From: Persicitalea jodogahamensis | Lineage (GTDB): Bacteria > Bacteroidota > Bacteroidia > Cytophagales > Spirosomataceae | DNA length: 64,000 bases | NCBI RefSeq assembly: GCF_014651615.1 | Contig: NZ_BMXF01000007.1 | Coordinates: 62,001 to 126,000, forward strand | Direction: 5' to 3' | Translations under genes and position numbers: made by a program | In this document: in pieces, positions 7,615 through 15,314 of the stretch | Numbering within the stretch: position 1 is the first letter of the stretch | Layout: the number at the start of each line of letters is the position of its first letter | Notes under the pieces: model-generated | Database searches by the model: none | Told to the model about the DNA's origin: nothing | The model's input: only the letters and a program-made list of their open reading frames with translations

Positions 7615-8274
7615 TTTAACAAATACAAAATTGGCTGAAAATCAGCGTATTATTACTGCTAATCCCCGGCCACGTCTAGTAAGATTCCAAATGTATCGCT
7701 TTAAAAGGGCGATACAGATTTTAGATTATTTTAGACTGTCTCCATAGGCCCTTGCAAGTTCATATTTGCAGCGGCCTTTTTTCGGTTGTGTCTTATAGTA
7801 TATGCTGAGTTGGGGAAATCCAATTTTTCGTCACACTCTTGTGCCTAAAGAAATCTTGGTTTATAGTCCTAGTTCCATGGCCGCATCATGACGTACCACC
7901 TGCTGCACGCGGGTGTAGCGGTCGATTGTCGTGCGGGTGAAGGTCTTGGTCTGCGATTCGATAGATCTGAAGGCATGAAATCCTACCGCTACATAAGATC
8001 ACCCCACCAGAACCGTCTCCATCAGGAACCAATTAAATTATATCTGTTTCATGTTGCATGGCCAACTGAAAGCCTGAGCACAAGAAAACATGTATTCACA
8101 TGATGATCAGTTTGTCAATTGGTTTCTATTATTGAATGATCCGACACGTACCGATGAAGCAGATCATACTAATAACCAGATAGAAATTGCATTAAATAAA
8201 AAATAATTGAAACAATATTTAGGGATATGGCCTCCGAGTGGAACCTTTAGGGGTAATAGGTAGAACCCCAATCG
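7615..8274. other. Non-coding stretch before the first SusCD locus
   Basis: No gene is recognised. A minus-strand frame near 7878-7985 reads TRTTIDRYTRVQQVVRHDAA and may be decayed coding DNA of unknown family. A 38-codon frame (8090-8206, +) starting MYSHDDQFVNWF has an AT-rich context and no recognisable family; I do not call it a gene. The right end carries the motif listed at 8217-8230. Confidence 0.45.
8217..8230 (+). promoter_or_regulatory. ATTTAGGGATATGG motif upstream of sigma factor 1
   Basis: ATTTAGGGATATGG begins 58 nt before the sigma-1 ATG. Locus 4 has ATTTAGGGATTTAG beginning 60 nt before its sigma ATG. Loci 2 and 3 lack it. Equal placement before two paralogous sigma genes suggests a shared promoter or operator, possibly recognised by these ECF sigma factors. 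That function is inferred. Confidence 0.45.
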
Positions 8275-8832
8275 ATGCGTGACCACAATCCGGCTGACGA
8301 AGAGTTGGTAAAGTTGCTGAAAAATGATGATGCTGTTGCTTTCGGCCTAATTTATCGCCGATACTGGCGGCAGCTCTTCACATTTGTCATGCGGCAACTC
8401 GATTCCAAGGAAGATGCGGAGGAAATCGTCCACGATCAGATGCTCAGCTTGTGGCAAAATCGTGCCAATTCCAACATACGTAACCTGAAGGTTTACCTAT
8501 TTGTCGGCACCCGCAATTTGGTCAATAAATCCATTCGTGAAAGAATCAACATCCGAAAGTACCGGGAGTACCAGTTGCTTATGGGCGTGGGAGAGCATTT
8601 GGATGCTAGCGACCCTCCTGACGCAAACAAGCTGGCGGAGGCTATTGAAAATGTTCTTAAGGACATGCCGGAGAAAACCGCTCGAATTTTCAGAATGAGT
8701 AAAATGGAAGAGATTCCCGTAAAATCCATTGCCTCGAAAATGGAACTTAGCGAAAAGGCGGTAGAATATCACATCACCAAGTCCATGAAGTTGCTGCGTC
8801 ATCAGCTGAAAACCTTTCACTCCGACAATTAA
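8275..8832 (+). CDS. ECF RNA polymerase sigma-70 factor (locus 1)
   Basis: This is a 185-aa ECF sigma factor. Region 2 lies around residues 22-85, including AFGLIYRRYWRQLFTFV and DAEEIVHDQMLSLWQNR for core binding and -10 recognition. Region 4 lies around 120-180, with IASKMELSEKAVEYHITKSM as the -35 recognition HTH. It heads an operon with FecR 11 nt downstream, then SusC and SusD. In this family the sigma factor is held inactive by FecR and released when the cognate SusC binds its glycan. Its C-terminus closely resembles that of sigma-4 (55087-55647). Confidence 0.95.
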   Translation: MRDHNPADEELVKLLKNDDAVAFGLIYRRYWRQLFTFVMRQLDSKEDAEEIVHDQMLSLWQNRANSNIRNLKVYLFVGTRNLVNKSIRERINIRKYREYQLLMGVGEHLDASDPPDANKLAEAIENVLKDMPEKTARIFRMSKMEEIPVKSIASKMELSEKAVEYHITKSMKLLRHQLKTFHSDN

Positions 8833-8843
8833 TTGATTCCCAA

Positions 8844-9851
8844 ATGACTGAGCAGGAATTTGACGACTTGACAGCAAAATACCAGAAAGGCGACTGCAAG
8901 CCCGAAGAAGTTCTGTTGATCGAGAACTGGGCTCGTAGGATGTATGAGCAGAGCGATGCATCGGCAATGTCAGAGAATGAAGAAGAGGTTAATTTGATCG
9001 AAACCCGAATCTGGAAGCGGCTTATGCAGGTAATTTCGCCACCCAAGCCAAGCACCAATGCATTTAAACAGCTTTTGCTTTGGCCCCTGCTTGTGGCAGC
9101 AGCCTGCCTATCGGTGGTTTGTGGCTATTTTTTAATAGACTCAGATCGTCCTACCATCCAGGCGGAGAAACCAAGTCATGGGCTGGAGACAAGAAATACA
9201 ACCACGTCAACGCAGAAAATTTTCCTGGCAGACGGAAGTACGGTGTTGCTCGAGAAGGGGGCCGATATACTGATTGACGAAAACTACGGCAAAAGAAAGC
9301 GGAAGGTGTACCTCACCGGAGAGGCTTTTTTTGAAGTAAAACGCAATGAAAAAGTGCCTTTCCTGGTGTATTCCGGTGGGTTAGTAACCGAGGTTCTCGG
9401 TACTAGCTTCCACATAAAACCCGAGGGCGTTGGTAAATCTATTGAGGTTTCAGTCAAGTCCGGGAAAGTTTCTGTCTATTCCAGCCATCCCCATAAAGCC
9501 GGCAATTTCGACGGGGTCATCCTCACGCCTAACCAGAAGGTACACTTCGATCCCGAACTACAGACCATCCGCCAGGAAATTGTGGACTCTCCGCGTATTG
9601 TAACGACAGGAGCGGAATTGCCCAATTTCGATTTTCACGAGGAGTCCATCGAGACGGTAATAGGCCGGCTGAGCACCGCCTACGGAGTGGAAATTGTGCT
9701 ACCCGGTTCCGGTCTGGGCCGGTGTAAATTCATTGGAAACTTGTCGGGCCTGCCGATGTATGAACAATTAAGATTTGTCTGCGAATCGGTGGGAGCAAGG
9801 TTCGAGACCCGGGGAACCACCATTTTCATTTCGGGAAACGGATGCGAATGA
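8844..9851 (+). CDS. FecR family anti-sigma factor (locus 1)
   Basis: This is a 335-aa inner-membrane protein. A short cytoplasmic N-terminal region is followed by one membrane helix around residues 76-98 (LLLWPLLVAAACLSVVCGYF). The periplasmic FecR domain includes STVLLEKGADILIDEN, RKVYLTGEAFFEVKRNEKVP and FLVYSGGLVTEVLGTSFHIK. A C-terminal DUF4974 module spans about 255-330. It transmits the signal from the STN domain of the cognate SusC to the sigma factor. It overlaps the longest possible SusC frame by 10 nt. Confidence 0.93.
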   Translation: MTEQEFDDLTAKYQKGDCKPEEVLLIENWARRMYEQSDASAMSENEEEVNLIETRIWKRLMQVISPPKPSTNAFKQLLLWPLLVAAACLSVVCGYFLIDSDRPTIQAEKPSHGLETRNTTTSTQKIFLADGSTVLLEKGADILIDENYGKRKRKVYLTGEAFFEVKRNEKVPFLVYSGGLVTEVLGTSFHIKPEGVGKSIEVSVKSGKVSVYSSHPHKAGNFDGVILTPNQKVHFDPELQTIRQEIVDSPRIVTTGAELPNFDFHEESIETVIGRLSTAYGVEIVLPGSGLGRCKFIGNLSGLPMYEQLRFVCESVGARFETRGTTIFISGNGCE

Positions 9852-12800
9852 GAGGCAACGAAAACAAGGAGTTTTTTAAACACTATTTACTTTATCCAAT
9901 CCCTACCCTTATGTCCAACTATTTACCGATGCCCTTTCTAAAACGGGGGTTATTCAGAATTTACCTGCAGCAAGCGACGCTGGTATTATTGATTTGTGGC
10001 GTTGCTGTTGCCCGCGAAAGTTCCGGGCAGGATATTCTCAATAAATACATTACTCTGGATGTGGAAAATGCGGAGCTTGGCAAGGTGTTGACACTCATCG
10101 AGAGTCAAACCGAAGTACGTTTTTTGTATAGCCCAAGCGTCGTCAAAGTTAATTTGAGGGTCAATGTAAAGGCGAACAAAAAGAAACTCGAATCAGTACT
10201 TGAGGAGTTATTCGAGCCCCTTTCCATCACCTTTACGGTTTCCGATAATCGCATTTTGTTGAAGAGTGACCGGAGGAATACTGGTTTGGCTCCGGCACAA
10301 GAAAAACTCGTACGCTCGATTGAACAAACCGTCTCCGGGAAGGTAACCAGTGAAGAGGGAGAGGGTTTACCGGGAGTGAGCGTATTGATGAAGGGCACTA
10401 CGCGTGGCACAACCACCGATCAGTCGGGAAATTATCGGTTGGAAGTTGCGAACGGGCAGTCAATACTCGTATTTAGTTTCGTTGGATTTTTGTCAAAGGA
10501 GGTGCCCGTGGGCAGCCAATCCGTTATCGATGTAGTCCTGTCGGCCGACACTAAAGCCCTTAATGAAGTGGTAGTAGTCGGATACAGTTCAAAAAACCAA
10601 ACTCAACTATCGAGTTCAGTATCAGTGGTCAGCGCCGAGAAACTGAAAGGCGTGACAAGCCCCAGCCTGGGTAACCTGTTGCAGGGCCGGGCATCGGGTG
10701 TCATGATTTCGGCTGCCTCGGGACAGCCTGGTGCTGACCCTGCCATTAGAATAAGGGGCACTGGCACAATTACTGCCGGAGCAGGTCCTTTGTATGTGGT
10801 GGATGGGGTTATCGGGGGGACGGCCAACCCCAGTGATATTGAATCGGTCACCATCCTGAAAGATGCCGCGGCTACCGGTCTATACGGTTCACGGGCATCC
10901 AATGGGGTAATCGTCATTACTACGAAAAGCGGTAAGGCAGGCAAAACCCGGATCAATTTTAACACCTCAGTTGGCACCAGTACAGTTTCGCGGGGAAATT
11001 TTCGGATGATGAACACCCAGGAGTACTATGACCTGACCCGCCCCATGTATGTGAATGACTATACCGGAAAAAGGGATGGTTTTGTGAAGGAACTCACCGC
11101 TACCAACCCGAATCCATCGGAAGCCCAGGTGTCCGCCTACCTGAAGTCAAAAAACTTACCAGGTACCCTGGACGAGTATCTGAGCATAAATTTTCCGGCC
11201 AGTTTGCTGAATTATGACACCGACTGGAGCGACCTGGTGTACCGAACGGGGAAGACCCAGAATTACGAACTGTCCGCTTCGGGTGGAGACGAGAAAACCA
11301 GGTTCTATGTAGGAGGAAACTACTACAATGAACAGGGTACCATCACCACTTCTGCTTATGAGCGGTACAATGTACGTATGAACATTGAGCATCAGATCAA
11401 CCGGAAGTTCAGAATTAGCGGTCGCATCAATGGCCGGATGGACAACACGAATTACGACTATTCCGGTGAGCGGGGTGGTGCTTGGACCACCTACTACAAC
11501 CTGCCCACCGACCGGCCTTACAACGACGACGGCAGCATTCGTATTGGGACGGAATCCGATTGGTTCGGACGTGACCGGTTCAACTTCCTGTACCCACTCC
11601 AATACAATTACAGCAAATCGAGATCCAGTAATATCCAGGCCGATTTCGTGCTGAACTACGATATCAACGACTGGCTCAGCTTTTCAACGACCAACCGGGC
11701 GGGTATTGAAAATGAGCGGGGGGAGATATACGACGATCCCCGCACCCTGACGGGTGGGATACGCAAAGGATTGCTGCGCAACAACCTTTCGTACAATCAG
11801 AACCTTTTGAATTCTAACCTGCTGAAAGCCTCGCACAATTTTGGCGATCATGGGGTCAGCGGCCTGGTGGGGGCCGAATTCCAAACCAATTACGGAGATT
11901 TTACCAACAGTAGTGGGGGAGGGGTACCTTCCGGTTTGAATGTAATGGATGTATCGGCGACACCGGTTGCCATTGGGGGGACAAAGTACCGTAGCGCCTT
12001 TAATTCCTACTTCACTCAGGCGGACTACAACTATGACAACCGGTACTTCGCAACGGCCTCCTTCCGGCGGGACGGTTCATCGAAATTTGGAGAAAATAAT
12101 CAGTATGGCAATTTCTGGGCATTGGGCGGTTCGTGGATTGTGTCCAATGAGGACTTTTTTAAAAATAGTGGGTCTATCAGCCTACTCAAGTTCAGAGGGA
12201 GCTACGGCACTACGGGAAATGCCAACATCACCGACTTCATTTCCAGGGCCCTGTACAGTTACTCCACCCAGTACAATGGTTCTTCCGGCGCCATTCCTGT
12301 CCGGCTGGCCAATCCGGACCTGACCTGGGAGAAGGCATTCACTACCAACGTAGGTCTGAATATCGGCTTTTTGGGTCGTATTGACCTGTCGGTGGATGCC
12401 TACCAGCGCGATACGAAAGATCTGCTCTTCGACGTGCCGCTTTCTTCCGCGGCGGGCTTTAAGACCCAGATTCAAAACATCGGGCAGATCAGAAACAAAG
12501 GGATCGACGTGGAACTGAACACAACCAACGTTACCCGGAAGGATTTCAGCTGGAACACCAACTTCAATATCGGGTTCAACCGCAACCGGGTGGTGGCCTT
12601 GTACAAAGGACAAGACATTGACCTGGGTACCCGGCGCATCAGCGTGGGGCAGCCCCTCAATACCTGGTACATGCAGAAATGGCTGGGGGTGGATCCGGAA
12701 ACCGGCAAGCCACTGTGGGAAAAACTAACTTACGACGAAACGGGGGCTGTCAGAACCCGGGAAACGACCTCCAACTACAATGAAGCCACCCGACAAATGC

Positions 12801-13312
12801 TGGGCAAGAGCAATCCCAATTTTACGGGCGGCTTTACCAACAACCTCTCCTATAAGGGCATCACCCTGGATATTTTCCTAATGTTCTCCCAGGGCTCACT
12901 CATCAACCACGCCCTGCTGGAGAACCTGGGCGGCGACGGGGCCTTCCCGACCACCAACAGCGTGGCTCTCCGGCCGGGAGAATCCCGCTGGGCGAAGCCG
13001 GGTGACATCGCTACTCACCCCTTACCGATCCTGGGCGGTAACCTGAATTCCAACAAGCTTTCTTCCCGCTATCTTGAGAATGGAAGCTACATCCGATTGC
13101 GGAACATCCGCCTGGGATACGCGCTATCTGCTAAACTGGTGCAGCGATTGAAGCTATCTGGTATTAACGTGTTCGTTACGGGTGATAACCTCCACACCTG
13201 GACCAAATTCTCGGGTATGGATCCCGAGGTGGCCCTGGATAATGCTTCGGCGGGACTGACCAATTATTTCGTCAGCAAGAAACTTCTCTTTGGATTGAAC
13301 CTTGGACTCTAA
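9842..13312 (+). CDS. SusC/RagA-like TonB-dependent outer-membrane transporter with STN domain (locus 1)
   Basis: The order is: signal region, STN domain around residues 65-140 (ELGKVLTLIESQTEVRFLYS), carboxypeptidase-like beta-sandwich (VSGKVTSEEGEGLPGVSVLM), plug with RASGVMISAASGQPGADP and IRIRGTGTITAGAGPLYVVD, then a large barrel. The STN domain marks it as a transducer that activates the FecR/sigma pair. The listed start overlaps fecR. A better start may be the ATG at 9911 or 9929, which places the hydrophobic leader (LQQATLVLLICGVAVA) near the N-terminus. It pairs with the SusD gene 15 nt downstream to import an oligosaccharide. Confidence 0.95.
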   Translation: MRMRGNENKEFFKHYLLYPIPTLMSNYLPMPFLKRGLFRIYLQQATLVLLICGVAVARESSGQDILNKYITLDVENAELGKVLTLIESQTEVRFLYSPSVVKVNLRVNVKANKKKLESVLEELFEPLSITFTVSDNRILLKSDRRNTGLAPAQEKLVRSIEQTVSGKVTSEEGEGLPGVSVLMKGTTRGTTTDQSGNYRLEVANGQSILVFSFVGFLSKEVPVGSQSVIDVVLSADTKALNEVVVVGYSSKNQTQLSSSVSVVSAEKLKGVTSPSLGNLLQGRASGVMISAASGQPGADPAIRIRGTGTITAGAGPLYVVDGVIGGTANPSDIESVTILKDAAATGLYGSRASNGVIVITTKSGKAGKTRINFNTSVGTSTVSRGNFRMMNTQEYYDLTRPMYVNDYTGKRDGFVKELTATNPNPSEAQVSAYLKSKNLPGTLDEYLSINFPASLLNYDTDWSDLVYRTGKTQNYELSASGGDEKTRFYVGGNYYNEQGTITTSAYERYNVRMNIEHQINRKFRISGRINGRMDNTNYDYSGERGGAWTTYYNLPTDRPYNDDGSIRIGTESDWFGRDRFNFLYPLQYNYSKSRSSNIQADFVLNYDINDWLSFSTTNRAGIENERGEIYDDPRTLTGGIRKGLLRNNLSYNQNLLNSNLLKASHNFGDHGVSGLVGAEFQTNYGDFTNSSGGGVPSGLNVMDVSATPVAIGGTKYRSAFNSYFTQADYNYDNRYFATASFRRDGSSKFGENNQYGNFWALGGSWIVSNEDFFKNSGSISLLKFRGSYGTTGNANITDFISRALYSYSTQYNGSSGAIPVRLANPDLTWEKAFTTNVGLNIGFLGRIDLSVDAYQRDTKDLLFDVPLSSAAGFKTQIQNIGQIRNKGIDVELNTTNVTRKDFSWNTNFNIGFNRNRVVALYKGQDIDLGTRRISVGQPLNTWYMQKWLGVDPETGKPLWEKLTYDETGAVRTRETTSNYNEATRQMLGKSNPNFTGGFTNNLSYKGITLDIFLMFSQGSLINHALLENLGGDGAFPTTNSVALRPGESRWAKPGDIATHPLPILGGNLNSNKLSSRYLENGSYIRLRNIRLGYALSAKLVQRLKLSGINVFVTGDNLHTWTKFSGMDPEVALDNASAGLTNYFVSKKLLFGLNLGL

Positions 13313-13327
13313 ATTCCCATCCAGACT

Positions 13328-14785
13328 ATGAAACGCTATACAATTTTACTTTACACCCTCCTTTTCTTCTCCGCCACTTCCTGCGAATTGGCCCTGGAGC
13401 CTTACAACGGGAAAGATGCCGCTACGCTGTTCAATACCGTCGAAGGGGTGCAGGATGCCACAACGGGGAATTACAGCTTCCTCAAGACGCTTGATTACGC
13501 TACCTTCTACCATTTCCTGACCGAGTACCCCAGCGATAATGTGACCCTGAGCGGCTCGACTGGCAATAATTTCTTTTTTGCTTACAACTACCGGCATCTG
13601 GTGGATATGACGCAGACGATCCGGTTCTGGCGGCGCGCCTACGAGCTGATCTACGGAGCCAACAAGGTGATTGAAAATGTAAGGGAAGGCACCACTCCTC
13701 AGCTGGACCAATTGCTCGGGGAAAACCTTTTCCTGCGGGCCATGGCCCATTTTGACCTGGTGAACACGTTCGGCCGGCCCTACGCACAGAATCAGGGGAG
13801 CGGTCTTGGCGTCATGATCCGGAAGGATACCGATGTGAGCGCCCTGCCGCCGCGGAGCACGGTCAAAGAGGTGTACGATTTTATCATCAGTGATCTGACG
13901 AAGGCTGCCACCCTGATGACTGTCCGCAAGAACAGCAGCTATGTGTCCCGGGAGGTAGCCCAGGCGCTGCTGGCACGGGTGTACCTGTTTAAGGAGGATA
14001 ACGCCAAAGCCCTGGAGTACGCTAATCTGGTTATCAATTCTGACCGCTACAAACTGGTGGATACGGAAACCTATAAGAAGTATTTCACGATCTCGAACGA
14101 AAGCAACCCGGAAACAATCTTTGCGATAAGGCATACAGCGGTGGATGACCTGGCCAAAGGATCCATTGGCTCCATGTACGACGGTACCGACGGGTTAGGT
14201 TGGGGTGAGATGTATTCATCGGAAAGCTACCGCAAATTGCTTGACAAATATCCCCAAGATGTTCGGCATGCCTTTCAGAAACCTTTTTATATCAAGAATG
14301 CGACGGGCAACGATGTCCTGGCCACCCGAAACGGGATTCCCAAATATTTTATCTATAAATATTCGGGCCAGGATGGCATCCAGACCCTCAGTTCGCCGGT
14401 CTATCTACGCCTGGCCGAAATGTACCTGATTAGAGCCGAGGCTAATACCAAACTGGGCAATACTGCGGCGGCTCTGGACGATGTGAACCTGGTCCGGAAA
14501 AGAGCAGGGCTGTCGGGAGATGCATTATACTCAACCGGTGCTTTGAAAGGACATGACTCGGTACTGAGCGTGGTTCTGGAGGAGCGTCGGATCGAGCTGG
14601 CCTTTGAAGCGCTCAGGAAGTTCGATGTGTTCCGCAACAACCTTCCCCTGGTGCGGGATTATCCCGGCTACCATTTGCTGAGTGGCCAGAATACGCAGGT
14701 TATCCAGCCTAACGATCCGCGGGTAGTGTATTTCATCCCCCAGCAGGAAATCGTCCTAAATCCGAATTTGGTTCAAAATCCCTAA
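13328..14785 (+). CDS. SusD/RagB-like glycan-binding lipoprotein (locus 1)
   Basis: This is a 485-aa surface lipoprotein with the signal LLYTLLFFSATSC and the lipobox cysteine at about residue 19. SusD_N features include TGNYSFLKTLDYA and RRAYELIYGANKVIENV. The RagB/SusD C-terminal domain includes SPVYLRLAEMYLIRAEANTK and LDDVNLVRKRAGL, and the usual ending IPQQEIVLNPNLVQNP. It caps the SusC barrel and binds glycan. It is the last gene of locus 1, with a palindrome 44 nt after its stop codon and no enzyme gene following, so locus 1 must rely on enzymes encoded elsewhere. Confidence 0.95.
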   Translation: MKRYTILLYTLLFFSATSCELALEPYNGKDAATLFNTVEGVQDATTGNYSFLKTLDYATFYHFLTEYPSDNVTLSGSTGNNFFFAYNYRHLVDMTQTIRFWRRAYELIYGANKVIENVREGTTPQLDQLLGENLFLRAMAHFDLVNTFGRPYAQNQGSGLGVMIRKDTDVSALPPRSTVKEVYDFIISDLTKAATLMTVRKNSSYVSREVAQALLARVYLFKEDNAKALEYANLVINSDRYKLVDTETYKKYFTISNESNPETIFAIRHTAVDDLAKGSIGSMYDGTDGLGWGEMYSSESYRKLLDKYPQDVRHAFQKPFYIKNATGNDVLATRNGIPKYFIYKYSGQDGIQTLSSPVYLRLAEMYLIRAEANTKLGNTAAALDDVNLVRKRAGLSGDALYSTGALKGHDSVLSVVLEERRIELAFEALRKFDVFRNNLPLVRDYPGYHLLSGQNTQVIQPNDPRVVYFIPQQEIVLNPNLVQNP

Positions 14786-14828
14786 ATACAGGAATTTTAG
14801 ACACCAAATTAGGGTGAGGTAAAGGTCT

Positions 14829-14860
14829 GACCCAAGCGGAGGAATTCCTCCGCTTGGGTC
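14829..14860. terminator. Perfect 32-bp palindrome between convergent genes
   Basis: GACCCAAGCGGAGGAA is followed directly by its exact reverse complement. It can fold into a long GC-rich hairpin with a minimal loop at GGAATTCC. It sits between SusD of locus 1 (+) and the minus-strand locus 2 end, fitting a bidirectional terminator. No T-run follows. Confidence 0.6.
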
Positions 14861-14875
14861 CTAAAGCGTGCTGGC

Positions 14876-15055
14876 ATGTATAAGCTCTTACGGTTCATCA
14901 TTTTCCTTTTCTGGGTTTGCCGAGTAGGATATACGGCCAGGCACAATTTCTGGACAGTAGACTGTATCGTTTGCGGAATGGCACCATATCCCATTGGGAC
15001 GAGTTCCCGGCGACCCATGACGGTAGCCAATTGCGGATCATTTTTGAATCAGCAC
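14876..15055 (+). pseudogene. Exported-protein gene stump (signal peptide plus N-terminal region, frameshifted)
   Basis: The ATG at 14876 gives a signal peptide, MYKLLRFIIFLFWVC. The reading then continues in the next frame as YGQAQFLDSRLYRL, NGTISHWDEFPATHDGSQL and RIIFESARN. Around 15050 the sequence turns into the antisense of a different gene. The content resembles the N-terminal beta region of exported predicted metallohydrolases, but this is tentative. The frameshift and truncation make it non-functional. Confidence 0.5.
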
Positions 15056-15313
15056 GCAATACCCCACGGCCCCGTCGGTCGAGCGCACCCGGCAGGTGTA
15101 ATTGCCGTCGTACTCCAGCAAGTCTCGACTCTGGATGACAACCGGGTTGGCAAATAAGTCTTTTTTGAGTACCGGCTCTTTTAGCGCAGCATCCAATAGG
15201 GCGTAATCCGGTTCCTTTGGAATGCTCTGCGGGGATTGGGGGGCGAACAATGCGCCGGATCCAGCCATGGCGGCAGCACCGGATTTGAGGAAGTTCCTGC
15301 GTGAATTTGGCAT
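15038..15313 (-). pseudogene. Tat-signal enolase-superfamily (MR/MLE) protein, truncated after the N-terminus
   Basis: The N-terminus MPNSRRNFLKSGAAAMAGSG is a twin-arginine signal. It is followed by the start of a mandelate racemase/muconate lactonizing N-domain ending in TCRVRSTDGAVGYCV. Only 91 of about 400 residues remain, with no barrel and no catalytic residues. Its ATG lies 1 nt past the stop of the 774-aa gene, so it was the last gene of the locus 2 operon. Its 3' end was lost at the same junction that truncates the plus-strand stump at 14876-15055. Confidence 0.7.
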
Positions 15314-15314
15314 G

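Noticed and set aside
8090-8206. 38-codon frame MYSHDDQFVNWF before sigma-1
   Set aside because: Short frame in AT-rich DNA with no ribosome-binding or family evidence; noted only in the gap entry.
13346-14134. 262-codon minus-strand frame opposite SusD 1
   Set aside because: The plus strand is a full SusD with lipobox and family ending; the minus frame has no family content.
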